Shown here: positions 1 through 12,160 of the stretch, in pieces
How positions within the stretch are numbered: position 1 is the stretch's first letter
How the letters are laid out: each line of letters begins with the position of its first letter
NCBI RefSeq assembly: GCF_010093595.1
Contig: NW_022985442.1
Coordinates: 846,261 to 910,260 of the forward strand
Direction of reading: 5' to 3'
Length of the DNA: 64,000 bases
DNA from: Mytilinidion resinicola
Taxonomy: Eukaryota > Ascomycota > Dothideomycetes > Mytilinidiales > Mytilinidiaceae
Notes under the pieces: model-generated
What the model was told of the DNA's origin: nothing
Databases searched by the model: none
Seen by the model: the letters and a program-made list of their open reading frames with translations, nothing else
Translations under genes and position numbers: made by a program

Positions 1-3000
1 GGATTGCATCGGCAACATGCCTCATTACTCAGTCCTCCTTTACCAGACCTAACAGGGAAACTTCAAGCCGCAATGCTGCGCGAGTGGTGAGACAGGAAAG
101 TACATACGGTACGCACCAAAACCCGAGCATCCGCCTCACGTACCCGGGTGCCCGGCTACCGGGGCGCGGGGGGCACACCCTTCAGCTACTGAAACATGAG
201 CCTCACCGGTCAGGAAGAAGTTCGAGGCTACAAGCCCACGCGAGTCAGTGTGGCTAGTGAGACCTCAGCCTTACCTACAAGGAATGAGAATCTTGGAAAC
301 TTGAGGCTAGGTAATACATAGCAGCCTTGCAAATCGACCCAGTCGACCGCTGCTGTGGCGGTGCAACCTAGAGAAAATGTGGAGTGCATTACCTAGGGCT
401 GAGGCTGTTGTCTCACCTCACTAGCCACAACTTGCCTATTTTCAGTAAAGAACGATTACATGCGTCATTTTTATTCAGGTATCTCGACCACTCTTTCCGC
501 CCGTCTTTCTCTGCAGTTAAAGCAAGGTCATTGGCGATGACAGACGGATTCCTTCCTTCGTTCTAAAAAGCTCCCCGATACTATTTGATGTATTCAACGG
601 CTAACAGATTACGCTAGGCCTGTAGAAGGAGTTAGGGTACCTTTTGAAGACGATCGTAAAGCGCTGAGCTTTTTAGCTTCGGCTACAGTAGGTAAGGACC
701 AATTCTCATGTATCAGTGCTTAAGTACATACCGATACCCAGTCATCACACCTTCGCACTAGTTTTACCAGAGTACCTTTTAGGTTTAAGCTCTACGCCAG
801 AAAGAACTACGACACTGCCATCCCAACGGCCCCAACAGTTTCAAAGCTAGCCTCTCTAATGACAGCCTGAACCTCTTTCCTTATCGGTTTCGCCCACTCA
901 TAGCCAGAACAGCAAAGAAAATGACGTACAACTCTCATCTTTACCGACCCGGCCCTGCCCTTCCTCTATGTCACTGTTCAGCTCTGCTCCCTGCGCCCCT
1001 CCACGCACGTTCACATGCATGGTTCCAATACAACATGACGCGGGCATTGAATGACAGGGTTTCAGAACCACCGTCCTAGTTTCCCATCTTGCTGAACGTT
1101 CTAGATACCCGAATCTCCTGTTTCGCTTTTCCTCTGCCCCCGTCCGTCCACTTTGCTTCCTCACCGCGTGATCGTCCCTCCCTCGCCTTCTCTCCCTTCC
1201 CTCCCTCTCTCATCCTCTCTACTCCCCTCACACACGAATCTACCCTATCCCTTTCCGAACGTCATTGAATGCTGTGCAATATGAAACGAGTATAATAATG
1301 TAGTATGATGTAACAAGTGGCTTTCTCATGTCTCGGGCGCATCACGGCGTCTTCTTACGAACTTCTTCGTACATTTTGTGACCCGACCCAAAAATGACAC
1401 GGCCCACTCAACACCGAAACGAGGCCACCACAGCAATATCTAACATCTGAGAAGGCCTAACTTTTCGAAGCATGCAGGACTGCATCTCTCAGGCCCTTCG
1501 AAAATTCCTTCCAAGCATGCGAAAAGGAAACGAAGGGAGTTCGTATCTGATCTAGACGATAACAGCTGTCGTTCATAGAGCTAGCTTTTATATGTTGAAG
1601 TGAATTCTTGCTTGCATTCGACCTTTGATTGCATTCGAGAGACAAGACCCCCTGTGTATATTTAATATGGAAGTGGCCCTGCACGTGACCGGTTTGTGTT
1701 CAGAAGTCACCAACACCGTGGGGCGGGAAACGGAAACCATCGTCAGATCCCGGCGCGGGTCGGTTGACCCTGTTCTTATTGTACTCACTCAGCCTTGCCA
1801 GGGGGAAAGTGGTGTGCAGCCTTGTCGAAGGCTGGATCGGATCGTTGACGGATTAGGAAATGCGGTACGAATGGTGGATGTGCTGACCCTGTCGCCAGAT
1901 CGTCGACTGATTAGGACATGCGGAACGAAGCATAGGGATTCTGGGGGTTTCGGAGAAGGTGTGGCTGGAGACCTTGCTGAGGTCGTAGCTTTTGAAGATG
2001 AGATCGGATCGTCGACGGACTAGGCAATGCGGAACGAACCCCGGGGATTTGTGGGGGATTTGGAGAGGTGGGGACTGATCAGGACATGCGGAACGAAGCG
2101 TAGGGATCGCGAGGGCCTCTGAGAGGTAGGGCTGGAGGCCTTGCTTATGTTGTGGCTTTTGAAAATGATAACTTGGGTAGGAAATATACTGCGAAGGGGA
2201 CAGATTGGATGTTAGTTAGGGTCCGAAGGATAAGTTGGGTGGGATATTATATGGAGGAGGAAGTGTTTTAGTGCCTAACAAGGTCCTCTCTTGAGAAGCT
2301 TCTACGCTTCTACGTCAATACAGTTTCATCTCAAGAATATTTCGCACAAGGAGGACTCCATCTCAGTAGTGCTTTATCCTAAGAAGCTATACTCTTATTA
2401 AGATTCCATTTAACTACGACATTCCCTTCCTAGAACGCATCCTCTCTGGTATGGTTTACTTGCAAACTTTTGGATCCGCAGAGTATCTCAATAGTGATTT
2501 CATGCTGTATAATCAACTCCTCCAACTTCCACGATACCTTTGCAACAAGATGACTTATTAGCTCGCTAACCAATTGCCAAGATACTTCCAGTTAATGATT
2601 CCCCATATGCTCCATCCATTACCAAGACGCCTTACTCCGAACAATTTTTCTACCCTAAAATCTCCCCTCAAAAGCCATCACGGACAGATTATTTAAGCCG
2701 CGACCTTTTAGGGGAACTCCTTATTTATCGAGCACCTGATTAACTATGGAGATATCAGATTGAGTAACGCTAAAGAAAATCGAAGCATAGATCAAAGCCG
2801 GAACCTAGTACGTAAATGAACCATTGCAAAGAAGACCCCTTACTAAAAGAAAGGACTGAAAAGTGAGAATTTTCTCAGCATGATCTTGAAGGAAGGACAT
2901 CTCTTAGGCAAATGTGCTTAGTGAAGTAATCCTAATGTAAGGATCTCATATTACGGCCCTTTCATTCGCAGAACGAACACACAAGCATTCCTTTAAACCA

Positions 3001-3161
3001 TCACTCTCTCTTCACCATCAACAAACTTGCTACCCTGAAAGCCCTACTACAACGTTTTCCCTGACTACGCCTTACTAGCTATCAGTTCCTCGCTACAGAC
3101 TCAGGCACAAAAAGCGTAAAGACAAGGAATCTCGCCTCCCTCCCAATCTCCCTTGGCCCTC
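1..3161. other. Gene-poor region
   Basis: No reading frame here shows a recognisable domain, a plausible intron-exon structure or protein-like composition. The part from about 2270 to 3110 is AT-rich with many TpA steps and no open frame, which resembles old mobile DNA weathered by C-to-T change, but I cannot name a parent element. A repeat at 1832-2170 is listed separately. The sequence from 1 to about 1600 shows no structure I can support. Confidence 0.5.
1832..2170. repeat. Degenerate tandem repeat, unit about 70-100 bp
   Basis: The string ATGCGGAACGAA (or ATGCGGTACGAA) recurs near 1860, 1918, 2027 and 2087. It is preceded by GATCGTCGAC/GACTAGG-like sequence and followed by AGGGATT or GGGGATT. 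The two longest units, about 1899-2002 and 2077-2170, also share a tail reading GGCTGGAG.CCTTGCT..GT.GT.GCTTTTGAA.ATGA. A 132-codon open frame crosses this block, but the repeats explain it better than a gene does. Confidence 0.6.
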
Positions 3162-3584
3162 CTACAACTCAACCCTCTCGCACGGCACCAACCTCCACTC
3201 CTCCAACGCCGCCCGCCGATGCATCTCACACTCTTTCTTGTAAGTCTCACTCCCAACCATCTCCTTAAACGCCGCCACACTCGGATACATCACAATCGCG
3301 ACCTCGTCCCACCTCTCCCCCTCCGCCGGCCCACACAGCGCGGCGTAGACCCTGCCGAGGAAGATCGGCACGCTGCCGTTCGCGGCCATGAGCGGGCGCA
3401 GCGCGGGGACGTAGCGGGCGTGGTAGGCTTCGTGACCGGAGACCTGGGGGAGGTCGGTTGGCGCAGTGTAGGCGGCGGTCGGGCGGTAGCGGAGGAGGTT
3501 GAGCATGAAGATGGGGGCGGTGGGGGGGTGGGCGGCGGATAAGGAGGTGAGCGCGGATTCGGCGATGCTTGTGTGTGGCAGCAT
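3162..3584 (-). CDS. DUF1330-like dimeric alpha/beta-barrel protein
   Basis: This is a single-exon 140-residue protein. After a short N-terminus it has the pattern FMLNLLRYRP (about residues 26-35), then a central HEAYHARYVPALRPLM helix, then VPIFLGRV, a strand EVAIVMYPS, and AFKEMVGSETYKK near the C-terminal third. This order of strands and helices matches small ferredoxin-like proteins of the DUF1330 type, which form dimeric alpha/beta barrels. Their reaction is generally unknown, so no substrate is proposed. The start is the first ATG in frame. It is the most downstream member of a run of minus-strand genes and shows no signal peptide or membrane segment. Confidence 0.7.
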   Translation of the reverse strand: MLPHTSIAESALTSLSAAHPPTAPIFMLNLLRYRPTAAYTAPTDLPQVSGHEAYHARYVPALRPLMAANGSVPIFLGRVYAALCGPAEGERWDEVAIVMYPSVAAFKEMVGSETYKKECEMHRRAALEEWRLVPCERVEL

Positions 3585-4461
3585 GATGGATTTGGAAGAG
3601 CGAGAAGAACGCGATGTGGCGGTGTGTTTGAGAGGGTGGAGATGGAGTTGAAGGAGGTTGGAAATGGAGTTGAAGCAGGTTTGGAAATGGAGATGTTTTC
3701 CCTGATTTTACTTCGAAGTAGGACTGGCGACTCCGTGGAAGCCTGTCTAGGATAATACTTTGGCTTATATACTTTCCTCTCGTCTTTCGAGGTTTCACAG
3801 GATTCACGGCTTGTGACGAGTGGCGGTGATGTTTCGGCGCTGCATCGCTTTCGTTCCTTTAGCGGGTGGAATTCCACTGCCGGGCTGGGTACAACTGTGT
3901 CAAATAGACTTCTCAACTCCTTACCCTCCCCATCTTCGTTTAGTTCTCGATGACTCAACTCATGGTAACGCATCCCATACCAATGACGATTTCCCTTCCT
4001 GTGACGTTGATTCATAGTCAGCCGCACGTGGAGTTCCGCTAGAGATTGCGCCGTGGCCTTAGTCTTGGGTCCTGGCAGCCGCCAATCAACATCTGGAGTA
4101 TTTCCTCGCAGACGCCAATTGATCACTAGAGGCTAGCACGTACATCCGTAGTGTTAGTCTACCGGCCCACAACTGCCCGTAGAGAGTTCTTAATGCTACC
4201 CGCGGCTAGTAGCCTCAACGCCGCGGTTGGAGTAAGGGTAGATTCGTGTGAGGGGAGTAGAGAAGATTAGAGAGGAAGGAAAGGGAAACAGAGCTGAGGC
4301 GCCACGTTCCACAGAATCCAATGACGTTCAAAAAAGGGCCTGGGTCTGAATGAGTCTATTCATACACCAACCACACGAACTCACAATCCCACGAACACCA
4401 ACATCCTCAACCTGTCTCGTTCCGCGAGCTCAGATCTCACCTCTCCTTTACCACCTTCCCA
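3585..4461. other. Intergenic, 877 bp
   Basis: This lies between two minus-strand genes. It holds the presumed promoter of the DUF1330-like gene and the 3' region of the thiolase gene. Overlapping open frames on both strands lack any domain signal. Confidence 0.5.
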
Positions 4462-6066
4462 CTACTCAGCCACCCACACCGCCGCCATGCCCATCCCCGT
4501 CCCAATACACATACTCGTCATGCCCACCTGCTCGCCCCTCCGCTTCAACTCATAAAGCAGCGTGCTAACCTGCCTCGCCCCCGTACACCCCAGCGGATGC
4601 CCGAACGCGATCGCGCCGCCCTTGGGGTTAATCTTTTTCTGATCCAAGCCCAACTCGTTAATACAGTACAAACACTGACTCGCAAACGCCTCATTGATCT
4701 CATAGATATCGACCTCACCCTTATCGAGGCCCGTTTTCGCCAGCACGACCGGAATCGCGGCTGCAGGCCCAACGCCCATAAGCAGCGGCGGCACACCAAC
4801 GACGGACGCCTGCACGAACTTGCCGAGGATGGGCTGGCCGAGCTTCAGCGCGGTCGCGCGCGTCATGAGCAGCACGACGGCGGCGCCGTCGGAGATCTGG
4901 GAGGCGTTGCCGGCGTGGATGCTGCCGTCTTTGGCGAAGGCCGGGCGGATCTTGGCGAGCGACTCGGCGGTGATGCCGGCGCGGATGCCGTCGTCCTTGG
5001 AGACGGTGATGGTTTTCTCCTCGTCGGTTTTCGGGTCGGTCCATTTGACGGTTAGTGGGGCGATTTCTTGGTCGAAGAGGCCCTGTTTCTGGGCTTCGAC
5101 GGCTTTTTGGAAGGAGGAGGCGGCAAAGGCGTCTTGGGCGCTGCGGGGGATGGATTTGGACTTCGCCATGGCTTCCGAGAGAACGCCCATGGGGACTTTG
5201 CAGTTGGCGGCTTCTTTGTGGGATTCGAGGAGCTCGGAGAATTCCGTGACGGCTTGGGGGCTGAGGGCGTATATTGTTAGCAATGTCTCTCTTTCAACCA
5301 AAGTGTATGACGGAACCAAAATAACTCACCCATACTGCGTGCTCATACTTTCTACACCCGCACCAATACCGATATCAATTACGCCCGCTCTGATCTCATT
5401 CGCAATATCTACACACGCCTGCAGACCACTCGAACATTGCCGGTTCAAGCTCTTCACCGCGGCCGTCACCGGGAACCCAGCGGCCAACGCCGCGGCTCTG
5501 AACTCTGTTGCTCCACCTCCCGGGGCAAGAACTGTCCCGACGGCTATGTCTTCGACTAGGGCGGGGTCGATGTTCGAGCGTTGGAGCAGCGAAGTGAAGG
5601 CTGACACGAGGAGGTCGGCGGCGGCGGTGTCTTTGAGGAGGCCTTTGCCGCCTTTACAGATAGGTGTACGGAGGGCACATGTAACCACAATCTGGGGATT
5701 ATGTTAGTTTTGGGTGTTATGTGAGAATACGTCCCGGAATGGGCGGAGGTGGCGGGGAGGGCTTTGAGGAGAAGACGTATAAACACCAAGCTAAGGCGTA
5801 GCCATGGAGCGAATTGTGGTTGGATCTCTTGCTGGAAGTTCTGAAAGAGGCTCTTACATCGTCTGGTCCCTTTTCTAAGAGGGCTGCTCGTCCCTTGGGG
5901 ATTTGGGATCCTGTGGCGGTGATGTGATCTCCAACCTGGCTCAACCGATCTTGGGCTATACACTCGTCAGCTTCTTCCTTTCATCTGTTTACTGCCAGCA
6001 GATAGCGGAAATAGAGGAAAGAAGGCATGGCTCACCCGCAGAAGCCCGTCCAGTCTGGTTCGCCAT
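4462..6066 (-). CDS. Peroxisomal 3-ketoacyl-CoA thiolase
   Basis: This enzyme cleaves 3-ketoacyl-CoA to acetyl-CoA and a shortened acyl-CoA, the last step of fatty-acid beta-oxidation. I read four exons on the minus strand: 6066-6036, 5970-5858, 5691-5330 and 5260-4462. All phases agree and give 434 residues. A peroxisomal PTS2-type signal, RLSQVGDHI, lies at residues 19-27, just after the first intron. The nucleophile is Cys134 in NRQCSSGLQA. The later NEAFASQ, GGAIAFGHPLGCTGARQ and C-terminal CIGTGMGMA motifs complete the thiolase active site. Length is slightly above the roughly 415 residues of yeast Pot1. A second thiolase, mitochondrial, lies at 43646-45068. Confidence 0.93.
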
Positions 6067-6997
6067 TTTGTTGTTTAGAAGTCCCAGGAACCTACGCTCA
6101 AAGCTCGAACTTCAGGAATGCGGGTTGATTTGCGGAAGAAGAGCAGTTTGGTGAATATCGTAGCTTTCTAGGAGCGAGGTAGAAGGTAGAGGTGTTTATG
6201 AAAGAGCAGCAGCGCATGTGAAGACTGCGGCGTGAGACGGAGGTCCATCCTTTATGACATAGCTCCTCTGTCCAGGTCCTCGCAGCCGCCGAGGTATGTC
6301 CGCATAGGGAATAGCGCTCAAGTGAACGGTACGGGACGCTGCAACTCTTGGTGAGCAATTTGGCTGTGGATTGTTCGGCATCGCAACAGAACGGTTTTTG
6401 CTACTGCTACAAAGAGTACATATCATAGAAAATAGCATGGCATAGTCAGTCACCTTACCGCCGCTTTAAGATACTCGCAGCTCTGAAATATGGCTTGCAG
6501 ACTTCAATTTGGTGGATTTATTGAGTCACGCAGTCTCCCGTACCTCGCCCGTCTTCACATGTCAATGCACGTCACAGGACCTCAAAAAGCGAAACGGCCA
6601 CCGTGCGGCGAAAGTAATCAAAGTCAGGTGGACACCGGGGTTGGAGTTGTGGGGAGAGCTGGCGAGCCGATTTACAACACCGAGGTCGTGAAGCTTTTGG
6701 GACAATACTCCGCGTCTTCAGAAGCATCTCGTACGAACGCCCAAAGTACCTAGGCACGGGATAGACACCCTATTTTGACGAAGGAACATCTTGATCTTGA
6801 ACGGCAAGAAGCAGATTCCCACCCCTCAGTCTTTGCCATGGTGACAACACACCTCTAGCTCTAGAAGTAGACGTCCATCTTCGAAAGTCCAATCCAACGC
6901 CATGCTGCCCTACCCGGATCATCCATCCCATCCGATAACATCCCATTCCTTCATACGCCAATCCCTATCCACCAGCACAAGATAGCCTTCCTTCCTG
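6067..6997. other. Intergenic, 931 bp
   Basis: This contains the presumed promoter of the thiolase gene and the 3' region of the WBP2-like gene, both on the minus strand. I see no further gene or repeat. Confidence 0.5.
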
Positions 6998-7915
6998 TTA
7001 CCTCTCCTCCGTCTCCCCACTCCTAATCCTCCTTTCCAGCTCCTCAACAATACTTCCCCTCTGCACCTCCTCATACCCTGGCGGCGGCTCCACAGGCGTT
7101 GGGAACGTCTCCTCCCTCGGACTCTGCACACTCGGCCTTCTCGCCTGTGCCTCAAGCCCGAAACCCACGCTCCCACTCCTCTGGCCAGGACTCATCGGCG
7201 AACTCGGCACGCTCTCCGTCGCTGATACAGACGCCGTACTTGGCGCTTCATATGCCGGCAAGTCTTCCAGATGAACGCGGTTCCAGTCGACCCCCTCTGG
7301 TCCTGTAGAAGGAGCTTCCTCCCGCGCACTCTCCACTGCTTGTGCCAGCCGTTCTTTTAGCCGTTCGTAGGCCGTGTGGAAGTCGAAGGCTCCGCCTTCT
7401 TTGAAGGTGAGCTTGAGCTCGAGGGCTGCGTGCGAGGGAGGTATTCCGCCGTTGGGGACGGGCTGGACGAGGGCGGACCAGACGTTGGGACCGAACCACG
7501 GGGCTGTGACGTGGGTGTCGTGGAGGTTGAGGATGGGGGAGGCGAAGGATTGGAGGGAGGAAGAGGGGGTGGATGGGAGGTATATTAGCTGTGATGGATG
7601 GAAATGTTAGCATGGTTACTTCTTCGGGCATCAATGTGCCACGCAGGGTCTTCTGGGTAGGAGGAATATTAGAGAGTGTATTGGACATACCCGTCGATTC
7701 GACAAGAACACAACGCCCCCACCACTATTCACCGAATACGTCTCTGCCCCGTTCTTATTCAAGCTCTGCAAGCTCAGTGCCGTACGTGGCGGACTCGTGT
7801 ATAGCGTCTTCTCTCCGGGCAGTGGCGTGAAGCCCGCGCCGTCCTCCGACAGCATCACCCAGCTATCATCTCGTAAGCGACTGCTTCTACGACCAAGCAA
7901 GGTCCTCGACCGCAT
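6998..7915 (-). CDS. WBP2-like GRAM-domain protein with PPxY-type motifs
   Basis: Two exons (7915-7691 and 7588-6998) join in phase 0 to give 271 residues. The N-terminal half has the signature of the WW-domain-binding protein 2 family GRAM domain: WVMLSEDGAGFTPLPGE, then GGVVFLSNRRLIYLP, then a strand-rich stretch with WFGPNVWSALVQPVP and LKLTFKEGGAFDFHTAY. The C-terminal third is Pro/Ser-rich and disordered. It carries a PPPGYEE motif, which is a true PPxY site able to bind WW domains such as those of Nedd4/Rsp5-type ubiquitin ligases, plus a related LPAYEAP motif. A role as membrane-associated adaptor for such ligases is inferred from the family. The start ATG gives a short basic extension before the domain. 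Confidence 0.82.
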
Positions 7916-8948
7916 GGCTGGGTAAGACAGGTCACCAGGACCGACTCGTTATAATGGGGGTGCGGGGTGAAGGGGCAACAGCAACGACGAAAGACAGAGG
8001 AAGCTGGCCGAGGGGAACATGTGTAAGGTACCGGCAGTCGGTCCTATAAAAGGCCTAGAGAGGGTGCAGAGAGGGGTTCCGATAGCTTGAGCAAACAAGC
8101 TTCTCGCGGGGTAGATAGGCAGCTACGCGGAAAGGAAGTCGACGGGAGATGCACGTACTTTATGGACATGGCGAACACTCCGCTCCGCTCTAGCCAGACG
8201 CAAGATGCAGGCGGCGGGTGCGCTCTCGTGCGTCTCTCGAGTCGTTCGGCTGTACTAAGCACTCAAAGGTCGCGGTTGGGGTGCTTGGGGTGCAGTATCT
8301 CGAAGTTTGCTGGAGCAGAGTGGCACAGTCCAGCTCTCGCCGGAATGCCTGCAGCTGCTCCAAGCGATCAGGCGTCGGGATCGGACCGCTTGCCCGCGGC
8401 GAATCAGGGCGGCTGGATTGCGGCGGGCGATGGAGGTGCTAGCTGCCTTGTCCTTAGCAGTGCAGTGGGTGCGTGTGCTGTGCATTGCGGGGCGCTGGGA
8501 GGAGCGAGGTTGACGTTCAAAGGGCGCCGTTGCCGCCAATCGCGGTAAAGAATAAAATGATTTACAGCGCCAGAGAGCTCGTCAGGAAGCCTTTGCATTT
8601 GATGTACAGTATCGCCCCGCTAGTCAAGTACTCGCAGCGCCTGGCGGTCTCGTGAGAATGCGATGTGACGACTGTGCAGTCTGGGGCAGAATCCCCATTG
8701 CTACCCGGAAGACGGGTCCTTCCGCCAGACCGTAACGCCCTGATGGGAGACTGGGATGCACATGTTTCAGGCAGACAACTCATATATTATAGTATAATTC
8801 GCATTCAGCTAGTCCTACCCTAGTTCAGTAGACAGCACAATATATCTAACGTGATCTACTAGTCGGTACCCTGCAAAAAGATACTATCCTTAACCTTTAA
8901 TAATACCGCACTGCCATAATCGACTCAATTTCTGTGTCGTTGAGCACC
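7916..8948. other. Intergenic, 1.0 kb
   Basis: This contains the promoter side of the WBP2-like gene. Open frames at 8087-8548 on both strands overlap each other and show no domain, so I do not call a gene. Confidence 0.5.
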
Positions 8949-11900
8949 TCAAAACAGCTGTTCGTCTTCCGCCTTCATCATAGCACCGACATCGTCAATG
9001 CTTTCGCAGAGCAATCTGCCGCACTCCTCCTCAATCTCTTGCCCATCTCGTCCCACGAGCACCGCCTGCCCTTCGTTCATACTATTCTTCAGATGTCCAA
9101 TACGGCTAAACCTCACATCCGCGATTGTAATCCAGCGAATGTAGAACGGGCCAGATGTGGGCCAGAGCAAGTTCTTCGTCCAACTAGGCGTGGGTGCTTC
9201 GCCGGGCGCCGATTGCATACGAGCCTAGTGGAACATCAGTCTGCGCACGTGAGGATAGGTTTGGTACCGTTAAGAGAAATAGCAAGCCAAAAAGCCTAGA
9301 GTAACAAAGGGGCGGCGCACGAAGGAGGAGCGGGGCACATACATAGCCTTGGAAGCAAGTGCTTTTGTTCACCGAGAAAACCAGAATCACATGTCTACAC
9401 GTCTTGAATGCATTGGCGAGCAACTCCTCGTTATGCGGCTGCGTCGCCCACACACCCTCACGCTGTGCCGTTTGGACGTTATCGTGGTTCCACGATTTGA
9501 TCATAAAGTAGCGAGCACCTGTTTCGGGCACACCGATCAGAGACAATTATACCTTTTCGGAGTTTGAGCTACATTAGAAAGGCCCCGAAGGGAAGATGGC
9601 GACCAGGAATAGTCGAGCCAACTTGACAAGGGAAATCTGAACTATGGAAAAGGCCCTTGAAAGTGATGGAGAGATTGACAGAGAAGGTGATTCAAAAGCG
9701 AGAACGGGCGTACTGACCGCCTGCCCCAAGTTGCAATGGACGATCGCGCTCTGGCTCTCTTGGAGGTGATCTAGGACGACCTCCCCGGCCTCCAAATGTA
9801 CCACGGCCATAGCCTCTTCCCCGTCCACGGTCGTTGTGATAGGTCGGTGAAGTGTCGTAAACACCGCTTGAGGTTCCAGGGCGGTAGTTGCTGAATTCGC
9901 TACGATATTCGAGTGGGCTTCGGGCCCGGGTATAGTGAGCGCGGGGCGGGCTCTCATCTCTCCGGCTCTGGTAAGTATTGCTGCGTGAAAGCATGCCACG
10001 GTCTTCTTCGTCGCGGCGGGCACGTTCCTCCGGATATGATATTCGGCGAGCTGGATGCCTAAGCGGGCTTGGGCTCCTCTCTATTGGTCGATTGCGAGAT
10101 GATTGAGGTCGGGATTGGGGACCTCGAGAGGCGTCTTCATCGTCCATCACTCCTCGGATACGAAAGCCATTTCCGCTGTTCTCTATACTGTTGATAGTCA
10201 GTTTCCGGATCATCTAGGTGGGCCGGCTCAAATGCCATTCTCCGCATTATTGTCGTGTTCCATTTGAATAGCAAAGTGATGAACACGAGAAACTTTACCT
10301 ATGGGGAGATATGGGCACTTTCTCATACCCTCCACGCGTTCCTACGTCAGTATGCTCATCCAGTCGCTGCTGGGCACCTGCAACTGCATCCAATCGGACT
10401 TGCTTGCCAGGTCGTAGAGTTTCGGGCGCTGATGGTGAGAGTCCACGTTTTTGCGGAGCTTGGATGTTGCCATATCTTGAAGCATCCTCGAAAGTCTTTG
10501 CGGCTGTATTTTCGGCCGGCGGCGGAGGTGGGCGCATGGATGATGTTGAAGCTATTCTCCTAACCGCGGAAGGTCGGGAAGAAGCCCGGAACGCGCCTGG
10601 ACGTGGAAGGTAAGCGTGCTCATCTTCATCTAATGGAAACTCTCTATCGATGCGTTCCGCCTCTCTGTCAAGTTCCGCGAATGCTCTATGCCTACTAAGT
10701 AACTTCTGGCGATACTGTTGATCGTGATACCGAGTGATTTCGAGCCACTCGTCCAGATCATCGAAATAGTGGGAGTGTGCGGCAGCAGTATTGATTGAGC
10801 CACGCTCCGCCGCAAGTCGTTGATCATGAACAGAGTCAGGGCGAGGATTTGAAAGTACGATCGCATTTTGGGTCGTCTTTTCAGCTGCCTGGCGCTGGGC
10901 TGCATTCTGGCCCTCAGCTTGAGGTTCCAAATTACGAGCAATGGGGACTGTAGGTCGTCGAACCGGAAGTTCTGGCTGTCGTTCGCCTTGAGTTCTACGC
11001 TCAGGATAGCTATCTTTCCGAACTTGCGTGGTTGATGCTGTTGTTTCACGGTTAGTAGCATTGATGTCGGAGGCAGAGCCATTAGCTTTAGTAGCTTGGG
11101 TCTGTTTCTGAGCGGTCTGTGCTGCATTCTTATCTGGTTGCGGTCGTGAGTTATTCTGTCGAGACAAACTTGTTGCTGGCTCTTGGTGATCCCGAGCCTT
11201 TTCAGTATTGCTATCCTTGCGCTCAGGCTGAGCCGGCTGAGTAGTTTTTGGGGTTTCAGTGTTAGCGCCCTGCCGCGGACGAATTGGCTTTGCGGCCTCC
11301 TTTCCTAGTAACGGTTGTGCAGTCAAACCAGCTTTGGGTTCCATAATTTCCCCCGGTTCTACTGATGGCTGAGATTGAGGGTTTTGTTTGGTCAATCTGG
11401 ATTGTTGTATTTTCTGTAATGGTGTCGGCGATTGAGTAGGGCCATTGTTCTTGATTGTCGGCGGAATAATGTGCTTCTTCGCTGAAGACACCGACGCTGC
11501 AGGAGCTCTTCCTTGCGCAGTATTTGTTGTTGGCGTGGCTTGCTTCGAGATGGACAAGGGAGTTTTGTTTGCAGAACCATTGATTCCACCTGGCATTGCT
11601 GCCGTCGTTGGCGTGTTCTTCGCATTGGCCGCCTCCGCAGCTGCTCTCTCCTCAGCGATGAAGTTATCCACGTCTGCGCTTATTGTAGATTCTTGAGCAG
11701 TCGGCACCGGTTTTGGTTCCGCCGATGGTGTAGCACTCTTCTTGGAAGCCATAAGTCGTTCTCGGAGTGCAAACAGTTGTTCTTGTGGGGTAGACTTGGG
11801 GACATTGGCTTCGGGTTCGGTGGGTTGTGCTTTTGTATCGCTCTGTGTAGGCTTCGTGACTTAGCAGGCTTGCTTCACTGGGAGCTGGAACTGGGAAACA

Positions 11901-12160
11901 GCTTCGGTGAACAGAGGAGAAACACAGGTGAGAGTGGAATATCTTACCGCGCCATCTAGCCCGGAAGTGAGAGTCGCTGTAGTTGTTGGGAGGATGGTGG
12001 GGACAGGCTCAACTGCCTCCTCAGGCTCATACATTCCGCTATCGTCGTCGTCGCCTTCGAACTCAACGTAGCCAGTGTCACCTCCGCTAATATCATAGCC
12101 AGGATACGGATAAGTAGGCTGATTGTATGGGAAGTAGCCGGCTTGTGATCGCCAATCCAT
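8949..12160 (-). CDS. YTH-domain m6A RNA reader, YTHDC1-like
   Basis: Five exons join in consistent phases: 12160-11948, 11842-10299, 10187-9718, 9518-9343 and 9224-8949, giving 892 residues. Residues from about 743 form a YTH domain: ARYFMIKSWNHDNV, GVWATQP, VILVFSVNKS, CFQGYARM, WITIADVRFS, HLKNSMNEGQ and the nuclear-subtype hallmark VGRDGQEIEEECG. Trp766 in GVWATQP and the Trp of LLWPTSGP are the likely cage residues for N6-methyladenosine. The preceding 700 residues are disordered: an acidic N-terminus, a long Gln/Thr/Pro-rich part, and an Arg/Ser- and Arg/Gly-rich tract just before the domain, as in animal YTHDC1. Expected role is nuclear m6A-dependent RNA processing or decay. Exon 3 could alternatively start 12 nt later. 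The upstream open frame has no earlier ATG, so MDWRSQ is taken as the start. Confidence 0.88.

Noticed and set aside
1625..2023. 132-codon open frame
   Set aside because: It runs through the repeat block and has no protein-like pattern; the repeats explain it.
8087..8548. 153-codon open frame with overlapping frames on both strands
   Set aside because: No domain, biased composition and equally long frames in other phases; treated as chance.
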